A stretch of DNA of 40,306 bases from Deltaproteobacteria bacterium (GCA_016190375.1 JACPQR010000138.1:1-40306); one strand, 5' to 3'. Positions 1 through 7,539 are shown, counted from the stretch's first letter. Notes: generated from the sequence alone by a model not told the origin. Program-made: numbers and translations.

Positions 1-1
1 C

Positions 2-187
2 GTCAAGGTCTGCCCGACGCAGGCCATCAAGATGGCGCTGCCCACCCAGGTCGCCCTGCCCGGCGTCTCGCTCTGGGGCCGCGCCCTCGGCCACAAGACG
101 CTCTGGAAGATCCGGACCCGCGACGCCCGCGAGCAGACCTACGAGACGCCGAGCGTCGGCAAGGTCCGCTTCACTCCGAGCATCTGA
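2..187 (+). CDS. 4Fe-4S ferredoxin-type protein, C-terminal part (5' end outside window)
   Basis: The frame is open from the window edge to TGA at 185-187 and gives 61 residues. It begins with VKVCPTQAIKM, the Cys-Pro-x-x-Ala-Ile pattern that closes a bacterial 4Fe-4S ferredoxin binding loop. The remaining 50 residues (LWGRALGHKTLWKIRTRD and on) are a basic tail that I do not recognise. The role is probably electron transfer within a larger iron-sulfur protein or as a dicluster ferredoxin, but the domains that would decide this lie upstream of the window. The next gene starts one base after this stop on the same strand, so the two are likely co-transcribed. Confidence 0.6.
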   Translation, partial: VKVCPTQAIKMALPTQVALPGVSLWGRALGHKTLWKIRTRDAREQTYETPSVGKVRFTPSI

Positions 188-188
188 G

Positions 189-719
189 ATGTCCAGCGAC
201 GCCCAGAGGCGCATCGTCGCGGTGGTCGGCGGCTCCGGGGTCACGGACGAGGCGGTCCTCGCGATGGCCTTCGAGCTCGGCCTCGGGATCGGCCGACTCG
301 GCTTCCACCTCGTCTGTGGCGGCGGCTGCGGCGTGATGGAGGCCGCCTGCCGGGGCTTCCGCGCGGCCGGCGGCCCGGGTCTCGCGATCGGCATCCTGCC
401 GTCGGCGAGGCGTGAGGACTGCAACGAGTGGGTCGACATCTCGCTCCCGACGGGCCTCGGTCCCGCGCGGAACGCCCTGGTCGCCCAGGCCGGTCACGCG
501 GTCGTGGCGGTGGACGGCGAGTCGGGCACCCTCGCCGAGATCGCGCTCGCGTGGCAGTACGGCCGGCCCATCGTCGCACTCGCTGCCTCGGGCGGCTGGG
601 CCGCCGAGCTCGCGGGCAGGCAGATCGACTCGCGCTGGCCCCACCGCGTCCTCGCCGCCGGCTCGGTCGCCGAGGCCCTCGAGATGCTCGCCGACCTGCT
701 GGCGCGACGACCGGCTTGA
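189..719 (+). CDS. SLOG/LOG-like protein, TIGR00725 family
   Basis: This 176-residue protein has a Rossmann-like SLOG fold. Near the N terminus it has IVAVVGGSG. The nucleotide loop CGGGCGVMEAACRGF lies around residues 43-57. A second loop, VDGESGTLAEIALAW, stands where LOG phosphoribohydrolases carry PGGxGTxxE. The ESGTLAE variant fits the TIGR00725 group (DprA/Smf-related) better than true cytokinin-activating LOG enzymes, so the substrate is unknown. Binding of a nucleotide or nucleotide-derived ligand in the cytoplasm is inferred from the family. ATG follows the previous stop by one base, and length is normal for the family. Confidence 0.75.
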   Translation: MSSDAQRRIVAVVGGSGVTDEAVLAMAFELGLGIGRLGFHLVCGGGCGVMEAACRGFRAAGGPGLAIGILPSARREDCNEWVDISLPTGLGPARNALVAQAGHAVVAVDGESGTLAEIALAWQYGRPIVALAASGGWAAELAGRQIDSRWPHRVLAAGSVAEALEMLADLLARRPA

Positions 720-732
720 ACGTCCCGCGATA

Positions 733-867
733 TCAGCGATTGGCGGGCTCGGCGCTGATGAGACGGTTCAGCGACACTCCGTCACTGGCGGCCTCGAGCG
801 CGAGCTTGCTCTGGAGGAAGGGAGGGATGCGAACCTCGAAGACGCCGCCGTAGCTCCTTGCGGCCAT
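733..867 (-). pseudogene. HicB-type antitoxin remnant (ribbon-helix-helix end only)
   Basis: The minus strand encodes 44 residues from ATG at 867: MAARSYGGVFEVRIPPFLQ, then SKLALEAASDGVSLNRLIS, stop at 733. This matches the C-terminal ribbon-helix-helix half of HicB-like antitoxins (FxVRIPxxLHxxLxxxAxxxGVSLNxLI). The frame stays open to 924 and adds RGRTVPEP just upstream, the linker that normally precedes this domain, but a stop at 925-927 cuts off the HicB partial-RNase-H N-terminal domain. No HicA toxin frame is visible beside it. I read it as a decayed antitoxin. A functional small DNA-binding protein from the internal ATG is possible but less likely. Bases 868-1061 hold nothing else I can support except the putative promoter before 1062. 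Confidence 0.6.
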
Positions 868-1021
868 CGGCTCGGGGACCGTTCTTCCTCGACTCCATGA
901 TCCGATCTCCTGGCCTGCCGGCCATCATCGCTCCCGCCTCGGGGGTCGCTTCTCCTTCGGCTTGGCACTGGCCTCCTCGGCCGCCCTGAGCCGCGCCGGG
1001 AATGGAGTCGCCCGCCCGCCG

Positions 1022-1051
1022 TTGCGTCCAAGCGCCCGGGCAACGTACAAC
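1022..1051 (+). promoter_or_regulatory. putative sigma-70-type promoter of the GST gene
   Basis: TTGCGT (1022-1027) and TACAAC (1046-1051) are separated by 18 bases. The ATG at 1062 is 10 bases past the -10 box, so the leader would be only a few bases. This favours the start at 1062 over an in-frame ATG at 1002. Confidence 0.35.
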
Positions 1052-1061
1052 CTTCGTCGTC

Positions 1062-1727
1062 ATGACCGCCCGAAGCTCCGTTCCGCCGCCCGCGCCCGGG
1101 TCCCCTCCCCTCGTCCTGTACGCCGACGCGTCGTGGGTGAGCCCATACGTCTTCTCCTGTTTCGTCGCGCTGCACGAGAAGGGGCTCCCGTTCGAGGCCC
1201 GGACGATCGACCTCGACGAGGGCCGGCATCTCGAGCCGCCCTACCGCGATCGGTCGCTCACGGCGAAGGTACCAGCGCTGGAGCACGGGGACTTCTGGCT
1301 CACCGAGTCCTCGGCGATCGTCGAGTACCTCGAGGACTCGTTCCCTCTGCCCATCCGGGTGCTGCCCGAGGCTCCGCGGGAGCGGGCGCGGGCGCGCCAG
1401 GTCATGTCGTGGCTACGCACGGATCTCTTGCCGCTCCGGCGCGAACGCCCGACCAGGTCGATGTTCTTCGAACGTGCCACGGAGCCGCTGTCGGAGGAGG
1501 CGACGAAGGCGGCCGAGAAGCTCGTCCGCGTCGCCGAAGCCCTGATCCCGCTGGAACGTACCTCGCTCTTTCCGACCTTCACCGTCGCCGACGCGGACCT
1601 CGCGTTCTGCCTGCACCGGCTCATCCTGAACGGCCACGACGTCCCAACCCGGGTCGCCGCCTTCGCCGCGGCTCAGTGGCGCCGGCCCTCGGTCCGCGCC
1701 TTCGTCGAGCGACAGCGGCCAGCCTAG
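1062..1727 (+). CDS. yfcF: glutathione S-transferase family protein, YfcF type
   Basis: From ATG 1062 the product has 221 residues. The N-terminal thioredoxin-like domain contains LYADASWVSPYVFSCFVAL, EKGLPFEARTIDLDEG and the glutathione-binding LTESSAIVEYLED. The helical C-terminal domain has ARARQVMSWLRTDLLPLR, ERPTRSMFF, and ends ADADLAFCLHRLILNGHDVP. These segments follow E. coli YfcF closely along the whole length (from memory, not from a search). YfcF-type proteins have glutathione transferase or disulfide reductase activity and help peroxide resistance; the same role is inferred here. The gene stands alone and converges with the minus-strand gene ending at 1745, with 17 bases between the stops. 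Confidence 0.85.
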   Translation: MTARSSVPPPAPGSPPLVLYADASWVSPYVFSCFVALHEKGLPFEARTIDLDEGRHLEPPYRDRSLTAKVPALEHGDFWLTESSAIVEYLEDSFPLPIRVLPEAPRERARARQVMSWLRTDLLPLRRERPTRSMFFERATEPLSEEATKAAEKLVRVAEALIPLERTSLFPTFTVADADLAFCLHRLILNGHDVPTRVAAFAAAQWRRPSVRAFVERQRPA

Positions 1728-1744
1728 GATTGCGAGACTCTCGT

Positions 1745-1996
1745 CTAGCGGCCGACGACCAGCGCGGCTTCTTCTACCTGTTCCACCATGCCGTCGGTCG
1801 TCGCGGCGGAGTCGAGGACCAGGACTCGCGCGCCCCCGCGCTTGCGAAGGTGGCGAAGGCCCGCCAGCCCGGTCCGCTCGACCACGACCTGGTAGCCCTT
1901 CGCCGCGAGAGCGCTCGCCAGCGCCAGGAGCCCGCCGTCCCGCGCGACGACCAGGAGCCTGGGCGCGAGTGGCCGTGACGGAGGGACCGAGCTCAA
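1745..1996 (-). CDS. small receiver-like protein coupled to the stress protein gene
   Basis: This 83-residue protein starts at a TTG (1996-1994) that overlaps the TGA of the universal stress gene (TTGA). It reads like the first half of a response-regulator receiver: PRLLVVARDGGLLALASALA, GYQVVVERTGLAGLRHL, then ARVLVLDSAATTDGM, where D62 sits at the phospho-acceptor position. The usual acidic pair after beta-1 is replaced by ARDGG, and the domain stops before beta-4, so the Thr/Lys switch residues are missing. It is probably not phosphorylated in the normal way. No RBS is evident; translation by coupling is inferred. It could also be a decayed receiver gene. Confidence 0.45.
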   Translation of the reverse strand: MSSVPPSRPLAPRLLVVARDGGLLALASALAAKGYQVVVERTGLAGLRHLRKRGGARVLVLDSAATTDGMVEQVEEAALVVGR

Positions 1997-2466
1997 GCGG
2001 GCTCTCCGACCAGGATCCCCAGCGGTGCGCGCTGGACCGGAGCCTCGGGCTCGGCGTGGACGGTCAGGACAGGGCAATGGGAGCGACGCGCCACCTTCTG
2101 GGCGACGCTCCCGTGAAGCAGCCTCGCCATCGCGGGCCGATCGCGCGTTCCCATGACGACGAGGTCGTGCCGGCCGGCAGCCTCCACGATCCTCGCGCAA
2201 GGGTCGCCGACCTCCAGGCGCCCGTGTGCCCGCTCGCGAAGCGCGGGCGCAAGTGACAGGAGCCACTCCTTCATCTTCCTTCCGGCCTCGGTGCACGAGT
2301 GCAAGCCCAGCGACACGAGATCTCGGTCCTCCTTGCGCCGCTCGGGGTCCCAGACGTGCAGCAGCTCGATCTCCGCCTCGAAACGTCCGGCCAGAAGCGT
2401 CGCGTACTCGAGCGCCGCTCGCGACGAGCGCGAGAAGTCGACCGGCACCAGGATTCGTCGGAGCAT
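1993..2466 (-). CDS. universal stress protein, UspA family
   Basis: From ATG 2466 the product has 157 residues, the usual UspA length; start sites further upstream would add an unconserved leader. It begins MLRRILVPVDFSRSSRAALE and has ELLHVWDP after beta-2. It ends with the nucleotide-loop region VVMGTRDRPAMARLLHGSVA followed by HCPVLTVH. The typical ATP motif is GxxG-(9x)-G(S/T). Here the second glycine is Asp (GTRD), while HGSVAQKV is kept, so ATP binding is uncertain. The family acts in the cytoplasm under starvation, redox or energy stress. The stop overlaps the start of the receiver-like gene, which suggests a two-gene unit. Confidence 0.85.
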   Translation of the reverse strand: MLRRILVPVDFSRSSRAALEYATLLAGRFEAEIELLHVWDPERRKEDRDLVSLGLHSCTEAGRKMKEWLLSLAPALRERAHGRLEVGDPCARIVEAAGRHDLVVMGTRDRPAMARLLHGSVAQKVARRSHCPVLTVHAEPEAPVQRAPLGILVGEPA

Positions 2467-2651
2467 GGACGACACGGCATCCAAGTCCCGTGCCACCCAT
2501 GAATCGCGGACCCCCGCGAGAATCCGCACGAAGGCCGCCCCCGCGACGCTAACCAGCGGTAGCACGCCGTAGCCGCTCCGCTACCAGCCGGAAACGAGGC
2601 ATGCATCATTCCAGCGCCCCGGCAGTGCGACGCAGATACCCCGGCCGGATC

Positions 2652-2770
2652 GAACAGGAAGGCGGGAAGGCGGGAAGAGGTCCGGTATTCCGGCAATTCG
2701 CCGCGGTGAGTGACGTGAATCGGAGCCACGAGCGCTTCGGTGATCCTCCCTGCCTTCCCGCTTTGCCGTT
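2652..2770. repeat. palindromic dispersed repeat, copy 1
   Basis: The left arm 2652-2677 is AACAGG followed by two AAGGCGGG units and AAG. The right arm 2747-2770 is its imperfect inverse; its reverse complement matches the left arm at about 19 of 24 positions. Between them lie about 69 bases. The same arm sequence recurs at 12174-12199 and 12240-12265. GGCCGGATC precedes this copy's left arm and also occurs beside copy 2. The outer ends of the element cannot be fixed from two copies. Confidence 0.55.
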
Positions 2771-2858
2771 CGATTACGTCCCGTCCGCCACGGTGCGGCG
2801 CTCCAGTGGAATCGTGGCGCGGCCGTTACCGAGAAGTAGCAGGCGGTGAACGATTGCA

Positions 2859-2883
2859 CCCCAGCGAGCTGCGCTCGCTGGGG
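2859..2883. promoter_or_regulatory. perfect inverted repeat in the 5' region of the sigma-54 activator gene
   Basis: CCCCAGCGAG (2859-2868) and CTCGCTGGGG (2874-2883) form a perfect 10-base-pair stem with a 5-base loop, ending 65 bases before ATG 2949. It could be an operator or a leader hairpin. No T-run follows, so an intrinsic terminator is less likely. Confidence 0.4.
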
Positions 2884-2948
2884 ACCCCGCGATTCCGGGC
2901 CGGAGCGCCTGGCGTCACCACCGGCCGCGGTCTAGCTTTTTCAGTCGA

Positions 2949-4316
2949 ATGCTGGACGTACTCCTCGTCGATGACGAGGTCACGATCATCGAGCCCATCG
3001 GCGACGCCCTGCGTACGCTCGGGCACAGAGTCACCATGGCGCAGGACGGCGCCGAGGCGATGCGCCGGATCGAGAGCCACGTCTACGATCTCGTGATCTC
3101 GGACGTCAGATTGCCGAACGTCGACGGGCTCTCGATCTTCCGGCGGCTGAGGGCCATGTCCCCGAGCACCGACGTGATCCTGATGACCGCGTACGGGACG
3201 GTCACGGACGCGGTCGCGGCGATCAAGGACCAGGCACGATATTACTTCTCGAAGCCGTTCGACCTCCACGAGCTCGTTCTCGCCGTCAAGCGGATCGACG
3301 AACGAAGGCGCCTGAGAGGCGAGATGGGGCGCGCTCGCGAGGAGCTCGAGGCGGCAGAACGGGGACCGGCCACGACCATCGTGGGAACCACGCCGCCCAT
3401 GGTGATGCTCAAGCGGAGGATCCAGGCGATCGCCGCCACCGATGCGCCCGTCCTGATCACAGGAGAGAGCGGGACGGGCAAGGAGCTCGTCGCCCGCATG
3501 ATCCACGAGCTGAGCACCAGACGATCGAAGGCCTTCGTCGCTTTCAACTGCGCGGCCTTCCCGGAGACGCTCGTCGAGGCGGAGCTGTTCGGGCACGAGC
3601 GCGGCGCCTTCACCGGCGCTTATCAGCGACGAGAGGGGCGGTTCCGCGCCGCCGACGGCGGGACGATGCTGCTCGACGAGATCTCCGAGATGTCCCTGCC
3701 GGCCCAGGCGAAGCTCCTGCGCGTGCTGCAGGAGGGAAGCTTCGAGCCCGTGGGGACGAACACCTCGGTCCACGTCGACGTCCGGATCCTGTCCGCGACC
3801 AACCGCGACCTGCGCAAGCTCGTGGCGGAGACCGGCTTTCGCCAGGACCTCTATTACCGCGTGAAGCTCTTCCAGCTCGAGGTCCCGCCGTTGCGCGCCC
3901 GCCGTCAGGACATCCCGCTCCTGGTCGAGTACTTCTCGCGACCCTGGGGTGGCGGCATCGAGTTCTCGCCCCGGGCCTGGGCGGCACTGCAGCAGTACCC
4001 GTTCCCGGGCAACGTCAGGGAGCTCCGCCACGCCGTCCAGCACGCGATGCTCCTCGCCGGCGGCAACGAGGTAGACCTCGAGCACCTTCCCGACGAGATC
4101 TCGAGAACGGGCACCACCCCCTCATCGCCGCGCCCCGAGGGCCTCCCCCCGCTCGCGGTCGCGACCAAGGAGTTCGAGCGCGAGTATCTGGTCCGGGCTC
4201 TTCGCCTCTCCGCCGGCAACCGCACCCGCGCGGCCCAGATGCTCGGCATCTCGCGCAAGGGTCTATGGGCCAAGCTGCGCGATCTCGACATCGCGGACTT
4301 CGAGCCCGAGGAGTGA
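2949..4316 (+). CDS. sigma-54-dependent response regulator, NtrC family
   Basis: A 455-residue enhancer-binding protein with the full NtrC layout. The receiver (about 1-118) has acidic D8/D9, phospho-acceptor D52 (ISDVRLPNVDG), T80 and K102. The AAA+ domain (about 143-375) has Walker A GESGTGKE (172-179), the sigma-54 contact loop GAFTGA (219-224), Walker B LLDE (241-244) and the arginine-finger segment FRQDLYYRVKLFQLEVP. The C-terminal Fis-type helix-turn-helix contains NRTRAAQMLGISRKGLWAKL. The family hydrolyses ATP to open sigma-54 promoters after phosphorylation by a partner kinase. No histidine kinase is next to it, so the partner is unknown. Preceded by a long regulatory interval with an inverted repeat. 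Confidence 0.95.
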   Translation: MLDVLLVDDEVTIIEPIGDALRTLGHRVTMAQDGAEAMRRIESHVYDLVISDVRLPNVDGLSIFRRLRAMSPSTDVILMTAYGTVTDAVAAIKDQARYYFSKPFDLHELVLAVKRIDERRRLRGEMGRAREELEAAERGPATTIVGTTPPMVMLKRRIQAIAATDAPVLITGESGTGKELVARMIHELSTRRSKAFVAFNCAAFPETLVEAELFGHERGAFTGAYQRREGRFRAADGGTMLLDEISEMSLPAQAKLLRVLQEGSFEPVGTNTSVHVDVRILSATNRDLRKLVAETGFRQDLYYRVKLFQLEVPPLRARRQDIPLLVEYFSRPWGGGIEFSPRAWAALQQYPFPGNVRELRHAVQHAMLLAGGNEVDLEHLPDEISRTGTTPSSPRPEGLPPLAVATKEFEREYLVRALRLSAGNRTRAAQMLGISRKGLWAKLRDLDIADFEPEE

Positions 4317-4323
4317 TTGTGAT

Positions 4324-5370
4324 TCAGCTCACCAAACCCGCGCCGAGCTGCCCGCAGGCCGCGCCGACGTCCTTGCCACCGCTGTAGCGGCGGACGACGG
4401 GGACGCCGAGGTCGGCGAGCGCCGCGCGAAAGGCCGCGAGCTCCTGTGCGGTCGGCGGCCGGAATCCCGGGCCCTGTCCGCTCCACTCGTTGTACTCGAC
4501 CAGCGAGATCCTGAAGAGCGGCTCCCCCCGGACGAGGTCGGCCAGCGCCTCGGCGTCCTCGGGGCCCGTGTTCACGCCGCCGAGCATGACGTACGTGAGC
4601 ATCACCAGTCTTCTCGTGGCGCGGGCGTGGTCGCGTGCCGCGCCGATGAGCTCCTCGAGCGGCCAGGTCGCCTCGACCGGCATCAGCGAGCGGCGCTTGG
4701 CCGGGATCGCCGAGGTCAGCGAGACGCCCAGGCGATAGGGCCGGCCGAGCGCGGTCAGCCGGCGGATCCCGGGCACGACGCCCGCCGTCGAGATCGTGAT
4801 CGCCGGCGCGCCGACGCCGAAGCCGGCCGGATGCGAGAGGATCGCGGCGGCCTCGAGGACGGCGTCCAGGTTCTTCATCGGCTCGCCCATGCCCATGAAG
4901 ACGGCGCCGTGGATTCGCCCGCCCGCCGGCAAATCGGAGGCGACGTGCGTGACCTGGTCGACGATCTCCCACGTCTCGAGGTTCCGTCTGACGGGCATGC
5001 GCGCCGTCGCGCAGAACGAGCAGCCCATGGCGCAGCCGACCTGGCTCGAGATGCAGATGGAGAAGCGGCCCGGACGCTCGAGCGGGATCCGCACCGCCTC
5101 GACGATCAGTCCATCCGTGGTCGAAAGGCCGTACTTGACGAACGGGTCGACGCGCGACGTCCTCCTCTCGACGAGCGCGAGTCGCGGAACCCCGCCGATC
5201 CTGAGCGCCTCTAGCCGCACGGCCCGCCGGAGCTGCCGGACCCGCGTCAGGTCGGGCTCGGCGCAGCGAAGGACGTGCGCCACGATCTTCCGCGCCTCCC
5301 CGATCGTGCCGCCGACGCCGGCGAGCTCTTCAGCCAGTCGCTCGGGCGTCACTCCGTTCAGCGCGAGCAT
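4324..5370 (-). CDS. rlmN: 23S rRNA/tRNA adenine-C2 methyltransferase RlmN (radical SAM)
   Basis: From ATG 5370 the product has 348 residues, normal for RlmN. The radical-SAM cluster motif CAMGCSFC gives C113, C117 and C120, preceded by C106 in CISSQVGC, the arrangement of E. coli C118/C125/C129/C132. Other family signatures are FMGMGEPMKNLD, ISTAGVVPGI and the end GKDVGAACGQLG, where C339 matches the methyl-carrying C355. The enzyme methylates C2 of A2503 in 23S rRNA and A37 in some tRNAs, using SAM as methyl and radical source. It is the last gene of a minus-strand operon, 8 bases after the lipoprotein stop. A Cfr-type resistance enzyme is possible in principle, but the housekeeping context favours RlmN. 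Confidence 0.92.
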   Translation of the reverse strand: MLALNGVTPERLAEELAGVGGTIGEARKIVAHVLRCAEPDLTRVRQLRRAVRLEALRIGGVPRLALVERRTSRVDPFVKYGLSTTDGLIVEAVRIPLERPGRFSICISSQVGCAMGCSFCATARMPVRRNLETWEIVDQVTHVASDLPAGGRIHGAVFMGMGEPMKNLDAVLEAAAILSHPAGFGVGAPAITISTAGVVPGIRRLTALGRPYRLGVSLTSAIPAKRRSLMPVEATWPLEELIGAARDHARATRRLVMLTYVMLGGVNTGPEDAEALADLVRGEPLFRISLVEYNEWSGQGPGFRPPTAQELAAFRAALADLGVPVVRRYSGGKDVGAACGQLGAGLVS

Positions 5371-5378
5371 GCCGCGGC

Positions 5379-6230
5379 TCAGTCGGAGAACGGCTCGGCT
5401 CGCCAGAGCACGAAGCCCGCGTCCTCGCCGAGGAAGTCGACCCGGCGGACGGCCATCCCGAACGGCCGCTCCTGGACGAGGATCGTCTCCGCGTATCGAC
5501 CGCTCTCGCCCAGGCGTGCGCGCCTCCGGGCGGCCTTCGGACGGAACGCGTCGAGCTCCGGCTGGACCGACCCCGAGTAGTACTTGTCCTTCCAGTAGAG
5601 CGCCACCCGCACCGTCGCGGCATGCGGGAGCCCCCCGTCGGTGGCGTGCGCCTCGTACGATCCCTGTCGCTCGACCCGCCTTGCCAGCGATGGGTAGCTC
5701 GCGACGCCGATGAAGGCGCCCAGCGTCCTCCCGTCCTTCTGGATCGGCACCGCCGCGACGACGACGGCGTAGTCGTTGCCCGGCACCAGCCCCGTCGAGT
5801 ACGCGCGCCGGCCCGCGAGCGCCTCGCGGACGCACGCGAAGCGAGGCCGCAGGTCCTCGCGGTACATCTTCTCCGGCCCCTCGTCCCGCACCACGAACTT
5901 CCCCTCGCCGTCCAGGACCGCGAGGAAGACCAGGCCGGCGGTCTGCAAGTCGAAGTCCGCCTCGCCCCGCGACGCCGTCGGGCTGCGCAGCTTCCGGATC
6001 AGCGGGTAGGCGGCGCGGCGGCGTGGGTCGCCCTCGGGCTCCTCGAGGGCCGCCGCGAGGGGACCCGCGTGCCTCGCGAGCGCGGCGGCCGTTCGGTCGA
6101 GGTACTCGCGGACGAACCGCTCGACCCTGGCCGCCTCGCGCGTCGCCTTTCGGTCCAGTCCGAGCGACGCGGGATCGCTGCACGAGGCGACGACCATTGC
6201 AACCGAGAGACTAGCGACCAGGGAGCGCAC
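5379..6230 (-). CDS. lipoprotein with a Cache/PAS-like sensory domain (tentative)
   Basis: GTG at 6230 gives 283 residues beginning MRSLVASLSVAMVVASCSDP, a lipoprotein signal with lipid-anchored C17. Choosing this start keeps the signal short; it overlaps the moeB-like stop by 20 bases. The middle has the alternating beta pattern of extracytoplasmic Cache/PAS folds (AGLVFLAVLDGEGKFVV, a charged loop, then YAVVVAAVPIQKDGRTLGAF), followed by a C-terminal segment with VALYWKDKYYSGSV that I cannot assign. No output domain or extra membrane helix is present, so any signal would pass through a partner. The fold call comes from pattern only. Placement between moeB and rlmN suggests co-transcription rather than a shared pathway. 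Confidence 0.6.
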   Translation of the reverse strand: MRSLVASLSVAMVVASCSDPASLGLDRKATREAARVERFVREYLDRTAAALARHAGPLAAALEEPEGDPRRRAAYPLIRKLRSPTASRGEADFDLQTAGLVFLAVLDGEGKFVVRDEGPEKMYREDLRPRFACVREALAGRRAYSTGLVPGNDYAVVVAAVPIQKDGRTLGAFIGVASYPSLARRVERQGSYEAHATDGGLPHAATVRVALYWKDKYYSGSVQPELDAFRPKAARRRARLGESGRYAETILVQERPFGMAVRRVDFLGEDAGFVLWRAEPFSD

Positions 6231-7389
6231 AGAATCCCTCGTAGTCGATGTACTTCGTGATCGTGGGGCTGTCACCGCACATCGGGCAGGCCTTGTCGCG
6301 ACGAAGCCTCAGCTCGCGGAACTTCATCGCCAGCGATTCGTAGGTCAGGAGCCGCCCGACCAGGGGGTCGCCCTTTCCGAGGAGGATCTTGATGGCCTCC
6401 GTGGCCTGCAGGGTGCCGACCAGCCCCGGGAGGATCCCGAGGACGCCCGCCTCCGCGCACGACGGCGCGAGCTCCGGCGGGGGCGGCTCCGGGTACAGGC
6501 AGCGATAGCACGGACCCTTGCCCGGCCAGAACACGGTGACCTGCCCCTCGAAGCGGAAGATGCTCCCGTGGACCACCGGAATGCCCTTCATCACCGAGGC
6601 GTCGTTCACGAGGTATCGCGTCGGGAAGTTGTCGAGGCCGTCCACGATCACGTCCCAGCCGGCATCGAAGACCCGGTCCACGTTCTCGCTCGTTAGTCGC
6701 TCGGCGAACTTGACGACCCGCACGTCCGGGTTCAGGCCCTTGATCGTCCGCTCCGCCGAGTCGACCTTGGGCATCCCAACGCGATCGGTGGCGTGAAGGA
6801 CCTGACGTTGAAGGTTCGAGGCGTCGACGACGTCCGCGTCGATCACGCCGAGCGTGCCGACGCCCGCCGCGGCGAGGTACAGCGCCGCCGGGGAGCCGAG
6901 ACCGCCGGCGCCAAGGAGCAGCACCCGCGAGGACAGGAGCTTCTTCTGGCCCGCCTCGCCAATCTCCGGGAGCAGGATGTGCCTCGAGTAGCGGTCCTGC
7001 TGATCCTGGGTGAGCTTCTGCGGGACCTCGACCGGGAAGCCGCGGTCCTTCCACTGAACGAAGCCCTTCTGGGCGCTCTCCACGTTGCGGTATCCGAGCT
7101 CTTGCAGCGTCTTGGCGGCGAAGGCGCTCCGAACGCCGCCCGCGCACATCGTGACGATGCGGGCCTCGCGGTCGGGGAGCTTCTGCTCGGCCTGCATCTC
7201 GAGGTAGCCGCGCGGGATGTGGATCGACCCCGGGACGAAGCCCTGGTCCCGCTCGACCTTCTCGCGGACGTCGACGACGACGAAGGTCTCGCCGGCGTCC
7301 ATCCGGCGCTTGACGTCGTCCAGGGACACCTCGCGGATCTGCTGCCGGACGCTTTGAAGCAGGTCTGTGTAGGTCTTGACGGCGGCCAC
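6211..7389 (-). CDS. moeB: rhodanese-MoeB/ThiF fusion (sulfur-carrier adenylyltransferase)
   Basis: GTG 7389 follows a good RBS (AGGAGG, read on the minus strand) and gives 392 residues. The N-terminal rhodanese domain (about 15-120) has FVVVDVREKVE and the persulfide loop MCAGGVRSAF with C82. The C-terminal E1-like domain (from about 132) has DRYSRHILLPEIGEAGQ, nucleotide loop GAGGLGSP (160-167), DADVVDASNLQRQ, catalytic-type Cys in PSCAEAGVLG, and zinc pairs CYRC and CPMC. The family adenylates the C-terminal glycine of MoaD/ThiS-like carriers, and the rhodanese supplies sulfur. Usual MoeZ/Uba4 proteins have ThiF first and rhodanese last; here the order is reversed. The substrate carrier is not in the window. 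It heads the operon with the lipoprotein and rlmN. Confidence 0.88.
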   Translation of the reverse strand: MAAVKTYTDLLQSVRQQIREVSLDDVKRRMDAGETFVVVDVREKVERDQGFVPGSIHIPRGYLEMQAEQKLPDREARIVTMCAGGVRSAFAAKTLQELGYRNVESAQKGFVQWKDRGFPVEVPQKLTQDQQDRYSRHILLPEIGEAGQKKLLSSRVLLLGAGGLGSPAALYLAAAGVGTLGVIDADVVDASNLQRQVLHATDRVGMPKVDSAERTIKGLNPDVRVVKFAERLTSENVDRVFDAGWDVIVDGLDNFPTRYLVNDASVMKGIPVVHGSIFRFEGQVTVFWPGKGPCYRCLYPEPPPPELAPSCAEAGVLGILPGLVGTLQATEAIKILLGKGDPLVGRLLTYESLAMKFRELRLRRDKACPMCGDSPTITKYIDYEGFCALPGR

Positions 7390-7436
7390 TCGTGGCTCCT
7401 CCTCGCCCGAGCGAGAGTCTGGTTGGAACGGGAGGC

Positions 7437-7466
7437 TTGTCAAGGAAGTAGGCGGACAACTACAGT
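7437..7466 (+). promoter_or_regulatory. putative promoter of the lipase-like gene
   Basis: TTGTCA (7437-7442) and TACAGT (7461-7466) are 18 bases apart, both good sigma-70-type matches, in the divergent gap between the moeB-like gene and the hydrolase gene. Confidence 0.5.
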
Positions 7467-7539
7467 GGCGCGCGTGCTCGGCAAGCCCGCACCGGCCTCG
7501 CGCCGCCGCGCAGGGTCCGCTGCAAGGAGGCATCTCGTG

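Larger units (their letters stand above)
2467..2948 (+). other. 482-base gene-free interval between divergent genes
   Basis: No convincing gene is visible on either strand. The interval should hold the promoters of the stress gene (leftward) and the sigma-54 activator (rightward). It contains an imperfect palindromic repeat element (2652-2770) and a perfect 10-base inverted repeat (2859-2883). No -24/-12 GG-N10-GC element was recognised with confidence. Confidence 0.6.

Noticed and set aside
2826..4085. Long open frame on the minus strand under the sigma-54 activator
   Set aside because: It is the antisense shadow of a perfectly conserved NtrC-type gene; its protein is an Arg/Glu/Asp-rich low-complexity text with no motif.
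7474..7539. Leaderless GTG 7474 as start of the hydrolase
   Set aside because: It would put 22 Arg-rich residues before the signal peptide, whereas ATG 7540 has a clear RBS.
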